Below, one piece after another: positions 19,998 to 23,941 of a DNA stretch of 23,941 nt; position 1 is the first letter of the stretch; each line of letters begins with the position of its first letter. Source of the stretch: CAILHX01 sp036561085 (GTDB lineage Bacteria > Pseudomonadota > Gammaproteobacteria > Burkholderiales > Methylophilaceae). The notes under the pieces were generated by a model. It saw only the letters and a program-made list of their open reading frames with translations, was not told where the DNA came from and ran no database searches. The position numbers and the translations under genes were made by a program. The stretch lies in the NCBI GenBank assembly GCA_036561085.1, contig DATBPY010000131.1, forward strand, positions 1-23,941, in the 5' to 3' direction.

Positions 19998-21011
19998 TCA
20001 AAATCCCTCAAGCACGATCTTGCCGCGCGATTTGCCCGACTCCAGCAGTGCATGGGCGCGTTTCAGATTGGTGGCGTTGATAGTGCCGAAATGTTCGCCC
20101 AGGGTGGTGCGCAGCAGCCCGGCATCCACCAGCGCCGCCATTTCAGTGAGCAGGTCATGTTGATCCAGCATGTCCGGCGTGTTGAACATGGAACGCGTGA
20201 ACATACTCTCCCAATGCACGGACACGCTTTTGCGCTTGAACTGCGTCACATCCAGCGTCTTCGGGTCGTCTATCAGGCCGAATTTGCCTTGCGGCGCGAT
20301 GGCTTCGACGATGTGGGCGAAATGCTGGTCGGTCTGGGTCAGGCTGACGATATAGTTGGGCTGCGGGATGGCGATGCGTTTCAATTCTTCGGTCAGCGAT
20401 TTGCTATGGTCTATGACATGATGCGCGCCCAATTCGCTCACCCATTTCTTGGTTTCGCGGCGCGAGGCGGTGCCTATCACCGTCAGCCCGGTAAGGCGGC
20501 GCGCCAGTTGCGTCATGATGGAACCCACCCCGCCGCCTGCGCCGATGATGAGTAACGATTCGCCGGTGACTTTTTTGCCGGGTTTGATCTCCAGGCGGTC
20601 GAACAGCATCTCCCACGCCGTGATGCCGGTCAGCGGTAATGCGGCAGCTGCGGCGAAATCCAGCGTGGCAGGCATGTTGCCGACGATACGTTCGTCCACC
20701 AGATGCAATTCGCTATTGGCTCCCGGCCGGATGATGGAGCCTGCGTACCAGACGCGGTCGCCTTTTTTAAACATGGTGGCTTCAGGCCCCACTGCATGCA
20801 CCACGCCTGCGACATCCCAGCCCAGCACTTTCCATTCGTCTGCGGCGGGTTGGGCGTTCTTGCGCACTTTGGTGTCTACCGGATTCACGGAGATTGCTTT
20901 GACTTCAACCAGCAGGTCGCGCCCTTTAGCTACGGGTTCGGGCAAAGTGATATCACGCAGCGCGTCGGCCTCGTGTATGGGTAAAGACTTCTGGTAGGCA
21001 ATGGCTTTCAT
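19998..21011 (-). CDS. Zinc-type alcohol dehydrogenase family protein (quinone oxidoreductase-like)
   Basis: 337 residues from ATG 21011; the frame opens at 21083, but MKAIAYQKSLPIHEADALRD is the usual start of this family (zinc-binding alcohol dehydrogenase family, YogA/quinone reductase-like). The MDR N-terminal domain has VKAISVNPVDTKVR, VLGWDVAGVVHAVG and GDRVWYAG. The NAD(P)H Rossmann motif is LLIIGAGGGVGSIMTQLA, followed by VIGTASRRETKKWVSELGAH. The C-terminus closes with GKSRGKIVLEGF. The zinc-ligand cysteines of classical alcohol dehydrogenases are absent, so it is probably a zinc-independent NADPH quinone or enone reductase. The ribosome site is a weak GGA. It converges with the channel gene; no terminator lies between. 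Confidence 0.9.
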   Translation of the reverse strand: MKAIAYQKSLPIHEADALRDITLPEPVAKGRDLLVEVKAISVNPVDTKVRKNAQPAADEWKVLGWDVAGVVHAVGPEATMFKKGDRVWYAGSIIRPGANSELHLVDERIVGNMPATLDFAAAAALPLTGITAWEMLFDRLEIKPGKKVTGESLLIIGAGGGVGSIMTQLARRLTGLTVIGTASRRETKKWVSELGAHHVIDHSKSLTEELKRIAIPQPNYIVSLTQTDQHFAHIVEAIAPQGKFGLIDDPKTLDVTQFKRKSVSVHWESMFTRSMFNTPDMLDQHDLLTEMAALVDAGLLRTTLGEHFGTINATNLKRAHALLESGKSRGKIVLEGF

Positions 21012-21129
21012 GGGTTTTCCGCATTCGATAGGCAGTATTGGAACGTAGTTTAGTATACATTTCTGCCTATAATATGCAGCCATATGCCAGCGATTTTTAA
21101 ATCAGCCAGAGAATGAACAGGAATTGAAA

Positions 21130-21663
21130 GTGGTTTACCGAGCTTTAGCGATGCGGGTTTCGATCATATGTGGTTCGATCATGCACGGTTTGATAATACG
21201 TAGTTCGATAGCGATAGTTGCGATCTGTTTTTCCGGGCTTGCGTCGGCTGGCGGCCCGTTCGACGGCGATTGGTATTTCAAGGCCGATGCACAAGGTCCG
21301 CGGGTTTCGGTGTTCCTGCAAGATACGACCTTCTCGGGTTCGGCCGCAGAGTTGCACTTGGTACAAAACGGAACTGCCGTTACAGGCACCTGGCGTATAA
21401 CAGGCGCTGCCAATGTACAGGCCGGTTCGTTGAAAGGGATGGTGCAGGGCGATACTTTGCAGATCTACCTATGCAGCGATGGTGCGGGGGAAGCTGGTGA
21501 AAATGGCACAACTAGCTGCCCCAACTATCCTGTCGAATTCGACTATCTGGTCAACCATGGCACGTGGATGGCCTGGTACAAGAATAAGCAATCCGGTTTT
21601 GAAAAATATCTGGCGCTGGAACGCAGTGCTAACGATAAGCACGCATCACAGCAAGAGAAATAG
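21130..21663 (+). CDS. Small exported protein of unknown function
   Basis: About 177 residues. GTG 21130 is chosen because AGGA is 7 nt upstream; TTG 21124 and ATG 21151 are alternatives. The signal peptide is unusual: MRVSIICGSIMHGLIIRSSI then AIVAICFSGLASA before GGPFDGDWYFKAD, encoded by degenerate 15-bp repeats. The mature part looks like a small beta-sheet protein (AELHLVQNGTAVTGTWRITG, LQIYLCSDG) similar in rhythm to lipocalin-like or avidin-like secreted domains, but I cannot name one. Cysteines flank CSDGAGEAGENGTTSC, a probable disulfide. A TATAAT-like box lies at 21068-21073 without a good -35. Just 5 bp separates its stop from the convergent diguanylate cyclase gene. Confidence 0.7.
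   Translation: MVYRALAMRVSIICGSIMHGLIIRSSIAIVAICFSGLASAGGPFDGDWYFKADAQGPRVSVFLQDTTFSGSAAELHLVQNGTAVTGTWRITGAANVQAGSLKGMVQGDTLQIYLCSDGAGEAGENGTTSCPNYPVEFDYLVNHGTWMAWYKNKQSGFEKYLALERSANDKHASQQEK
21157..21220 (+). repeat. Degenerate ~15-bp tandem repeats inside the signal-peptide region
   Basis: Units starting GTTTCGATCATATGTG (21157), GTTCGATCATGCACG (21173), GTTTGATAATACGTA (21188), GTTCGATAGCGATA (21203) and GTTGCGATC (21217) follow each other at 14-16 bp. Fifteen bp equals five codons, so the hydrophobic core repeats as VSIIC/GSIMH/GLIIR/SSIAI. Confidence 0.6.
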
Positions 21664-21668
21664 CCGAA

Positions 21669-22640
21669 TCAGATCTTTAGCGATTTGACCGGCTGCCCGA
21701 AGGAAGCCCGTACTGCATTGCGCCCGGCATGTTTTGCCGCATACAACGCGGAATCGGCGCGTATCAGCAGGGTCTCGAAAGTATTTTCCTCTTCATCCAG
21801 GATCAGGCTGGTCACACCGATGGATACCGTTACATGGAATATCCCATCGGCTCCCATGATGCCTTCTGCAGCCACCGCTTTGCGTAGGCGCTGCGCGGCC
21901 TGGATCGCATGTTCGATATCGGTTTCAGGCAGCAGCACGGCAAACTCTTCACCGCCCACGCGGCCTACTACGTCGATATCGCGCAGCGTGAGTTTGCAGA
22001 TGTTGGAGAAGACTTGCAGCACCTTGTCGCCGATGTGGTGGCCATGCTCATCGTTGATCTTCTTGAAATGGTCGACATCCATCATCAATACCGAGAAATT
22101 GTTCTTGTAACGTATGGCGCGGGTCAGTTCCACTTCGGCCAGCGACATGAAATGGCGGCGGTTGAGCAGGCCGGTGAGGTAATCGGTATAAGCGCGGTGT
22201 TCGAGCTCCTGCAGCGTGATCTTCAGCTCGGTGATGTCGGTCAGCGCGCCCATGATCTCGATAGGGGCACCGTTGTCGTCTTTGTTCATGGTCAGTTCTT
22301 CCCTGATCCATTTCCAGCTATCGTCCGCAGCTCTCAATCTGTATTCGTGTTCGGAGTGTTCTATGCGCTCAAGACGAGACAGGATGTCTTTGATCTTGGG
22401 CATGTCTTCGGGATGTATCTTACGCTCCCAGAAATCTTCATCCGCCAGGATATCTTCCGGCTCATAACCGAGTTTTTGTTTGGTGTTGCCGCTGATGAAA
22501 GTGGTACGGAATCTGTTCTGGGATTTGGCGATGTAGGTGATGGAAGGTGCTATTTCAAGTAGTTTCAGATATCGGCTGATAAGGTCTTGCGAACTGTTGT
22601 TGTCGGCTTCATCGGTAGCGCTTGAATTCACATGTTCCAT
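21669..22640 (-). CDS. PAS-GGDEF diguanylate cyclase
   Basis: 323 residues from ATG 22640 (AAGGG about 9 nt upstream); the frame is open to 22715 without a better site. Residues about 22-138 form a PAS/PAC sensor domain (LLEIAPSITYIAKS, FISGNTKQKLGYEPEDILAD, then IHPEDMPKIK, the PAC part ending IMGALTDITELK). A coiled linker (LQELEHRAYTDYLTGLLNRR) leads to the GGDEF domain with MMDVDHFKKINDEHGH, the active GGEEF (229-233) and SIGVTSL. RDID (220-223) is an intact RxxD inhibitory site, so product feedback is expected. It should make cyclic di-GMP from GTP. No signal peptide or membrane segment: a soluble sensor. Single-gene unit. Confidence 0.93.
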   Translation of the reverse strand: MEHVNSSATDEADNNSSQDLISRYLKLLEIAPSITYIAKSQNRFRTTFISGNTKQKLGYEPEDILADEDFWERKIHPEDMPKIKDILSRLERIEHSEHEYRLRAADDSWKWIREELTMNKDDNGAPIEIMGALTDITELKITLQELEHRAYTDYLTGLLNRRHFMSLAEVELTRAIRYKNNFSVLMMDVDHFKKINDEHGHHIGDKVLQVFSNICKLTLRDIDVVGRVGGEEFAVLLPETDIEHAIQAAQRLRKAVAAEGIMGADGIFHVTVSIGVTSLILDEEENTFETLLIRADSALYAAKHAGRNAVRASFGQPVKSLKI

Positions 22641-22814
22641 GTCATCAACCCTTATATGTGGTGAAACTAATAAAAAATTATCCCATATTTTGTGCTGAAC
22701 GCAATATATCAGCAAATTTCAAATATGGAAATAGTCGTGCGGGATGGATGCAATAGTTATACGAAAGCCGTACGAAAAAACTGGTCTTGGGTAAGTGTTT
22801 TATGGGTTTGAATA

Positions 22815-23093
22815 TCAGCGGTTGATACGTTCTCTTAATTCCAGCCCCGCCTTGAAATGAGGGACGTTCTTTTCGGGGATGGCGACCTGTTCGCCGGTCT
22901 TGGGGTTACGACCCAGCCGCGGCGGACGTCTGTGTATGCTGAAAACCCCGAAACCGCGGATCTCGACCCTGCCGTTAACGGCCAGGCAGCTTGAGATCTC
23001 ATCCAGGATGGCGTTCACGGAGACATCCGCATCGTCTTTGGTGAGCTGGGGAAACTGATGCGCCAGCTTCACGACCAGATCGGAGCGGTTCAT
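22815..23093 (-). CDS. ihfB: Integration host factor beta subunit (HU/IHF family)
   Basis: 92 residues from MNRSDLVVKLAHQFPQL; an in-frame ATG 15 bases upstream is less like the family. The DNA-bending protein dimer has a helical N-terminal part (DLVVKLA, DVSVNAILDEISSCL), the strand RVEIRGFGVFSIHRRPPRLG, the beta-arm GRNPKTGEQVAIPEK with the intercalating-proline signature, and VPHFKAGLELRERI. The sequence agrees better with IhfB than with IhfA or HU (EIRGFGVFS, VPHFK). No ribosome site is convincing. In many proteobacteria ihfB lies behind rpsA; that neighbour is not here, where the flanks are the diguanylate cyclase and a small unknown gene. Confidence 0.9.
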   Translation of the reverse strand: MNRSDLVVKLAHQFPQLTKDDADVSVNAILDEISSCLAVNGRVEIRGFGVFSIHRRPPRLGRNPKTGEQVAIPEKNVPHFKAGLELRERINR

Positions 23094-23229
23094 GGCGCGT
23101 AACATCAAAACGCCAATCTATAGCTGGATTGAAAGGCAGGTGAAGTAACCGCCCATCCCGGTGCTGCAACGAGCAGGCTACGGAGTGACCCAAAATGGTG
23201 CTTGTCAGGGCGGTTATGCACGGATTCGT

Positions 23230-23469
23230 TCAGGATAATGTGCGTGTTGCAGCAGTACGGGTGCCCACGGCATCCAGCCCCATATCGTCATGGATCAGGT
23301 CGTACCATTTATACAATGCCAGTTCCAAGTCGACATATTGCTGGTCTTCAGGGACGTCGGAGTGTGCGGATAGTACCCCCACCGCGTAGTGGCCGTTACC
23401 CAGCACGGCAAGAACCTGGTTCCCTTGCGGTGTATCCATGTTGCCGAGAATTCTACTTATTTTTTGCAT
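23230..23469 (-). CDS. Small protein of unknown function, 79 aa
   Basis: ATG at 23469 with AAGGG about 8 nt upstream; TGA at 23230-23232. The product begins MQKISRILGNMDTPQGNQVL and contains AVLGNGHYAVGVLSAHSDVP, DQQYVDLELALYKWYDLIHD and DMGLDAVGTRTAATRTLS. It has no signal peptide, membrane segment or cysteine. The mix of strands and one amphipathic helix suggests a compact soluble fold; the family is not recognised. The frames on the opposite strand over the same bases lack ribosome sites, which supports this strand. A large stem-loop (23525-23557) lies just upstream in what would be its leader or promoter region. Confidence 0.65.
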   Translation of the reverse strand: MQKISRILGNMDTPQGNQVLAVLGNGHYAVGVLSAHSDVPEDQQYVDLELALYKWYDLIHDDMGLDAVGTRTAATRTLS

Positions 23470-23846
23470 GATGTAATTCCCTTAAGTGCTTATATAAAAG
23501 TGCAATTTCAAAATTTCTACGCTGAAAATCAAGCAAGGTTGATGCCAGCTTGATTTTGCCTCGCAGCCTGGTTTTTACGACCATCACCTTAGAAGATGTT
23601 TGTTGCATTTTTTATGCAGGATTTTCGATAGCGCAAATGTGTAAAGAAGCAAGATGGCGGTGTAATCAAGCAAATCTCGGAGGATAAAATCCCCTGCATA
23701 GCCAAGCCGACACAACCCTACAATCGGTGTATGATTTCATGATTGCCGGTTTCATTATCAGCGTGGCTAGATACGCTTCGCAACAGCCAGCAGCATAGGT
23801 CTGGACGATATTGCAACGGTGCTAATCCATGTCATGGGGGTGAGCT
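23470..23846. other. Intergenic region between divergent genes, about 377 bp
   Basis: No gene or tRNA is supported here. It contains an inverted repeat AAAATCAAGC/GCTTGATTTT (23525-23534/23548-23557; 13-nt loop with T runs on the minus strand) and a smaller TGCAT/ATGCA dyad near 23604-23618. The sequence just before the gene at 23847 has a GGGGGTGAG ribosome site. Confidence 0.6.
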
Positions 23847-23941
23847 ATGGATACAGCAGTGGCGGCTAATAAAAGCGAAAATGCCGCCGGACAAACGCAT
23901 GAATCTCACGACCGGGCCGCACTCACGACCGAGATCGTGCA
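23847..23941 (+). CDS. Start of an unknown gene (3' end outside window)
   Basis: An ATG at 23847 lies 4-6 nt after GGGGGTGAG and opens a frame to the window end: MDTAVAANKSENAAGQTHES, then HDRAALTTEIV. Thirty-one polar, Ala/Asn/His-rich residues without a signal peptide. Too short to classify. The polar, probably disordered start could precede a domain further downstream. Confidence 0.5.
   Translation, partial: MDTAVAANKSENAAGQTHESHDRAALTTEIV

Noticed and set aside
1..23941. CRISPR array, prophage or transposon core genes
   Set aside because: No regularly spaced repeats, cas genes, integrase, transposase or phage structural genes were found; the only repeats are the short ones listed.

Overview
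The window reads as chromosomal DNA of a Gram-negative proteobacterium, most likely a betaproteobacterium related to the Nitrosomonadales/Gallionellaceae. The reasons are: moderate GC; an IhfB-type subunit; a proteobacterial PssA, CysK and GlnRS C-terminus; many Sec signal peptides and a lipoprotein; and short single-gene or two-gene units on alternating strands. This placement is inference from gene content. No rRNA, tRNA, CRISPR array, transposase, integrase or replication origin was seen.

Layout. 1-2470: the 3' end of glnS, a secreted Gly-hinge protein of unknown role, and a convergent lipoprotein gene sharing a hairpin with it. 2560-4900: a cytoplasmic HAD hydrolase, cysK, and a glutathione S-transferase gene 2 bp behind cysK that lacks an ordinary start codon where homology demands one. 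4897-5040: a palindromic intergenic element abutting a DUF457-type membrane protein gene. 5530-6320: an island of inverted repeats and three tiny minus-strand genes (62, 43 and 35 aa) behind one promoter/operator; two of them are translationally coupled and the last encodes a CxxC/CxxC mini zinc ribbon.

6600-8470: small unknown and secreted proteins with clear terminators, and a YbjQ-family gene. 8531-11280: an exported AcpA/phospholipase C-type phosphoesterase convergent with a TPR plus ATP-grasp protein. 11544-14545, plus strand: a 69-aa protein, a SYLF-domain protein, a tyrosine-phosphatase-like protein with a shortened P-loop, a CBS-pair protein and a triosephosphate isomerase. 14562-16657, minus strand: pssA, a Thr/Pro/Ala-rich unknown protein and a SufR-like Fe-S HTH regulator. 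The regulator is divergent from a membrane pair (an internally duplicated four-helix protein and a DUF2231 protein) that has its own good promoter.

17644-23941: an exported HAD of the haloacid dehalogenase type with degenerate motifs; a tightly overlapping arsenic operon arsR-arsC-aquaglyceroporin without a visible efflux pump gene; a zinc-type alcohol dehydrogenase/quinone oxidoreductase; a small secreted protein; a PAS-GGDEF diguanylate cyclase; ihfB; a 79-aa unknown protein; and the first codons of a gene leaving the window.

Most of the window is ordinary housekeeping and stress-response sequence. The places worth a second look are the GST start codon, the small-ORF island at 5.5-6.3 kb, the palindromic element at 4.9 kb, the Fe-S regulator with its membrane pair at 16-17.6 kb, and the pump-less arsenic operon with an atypical channel.
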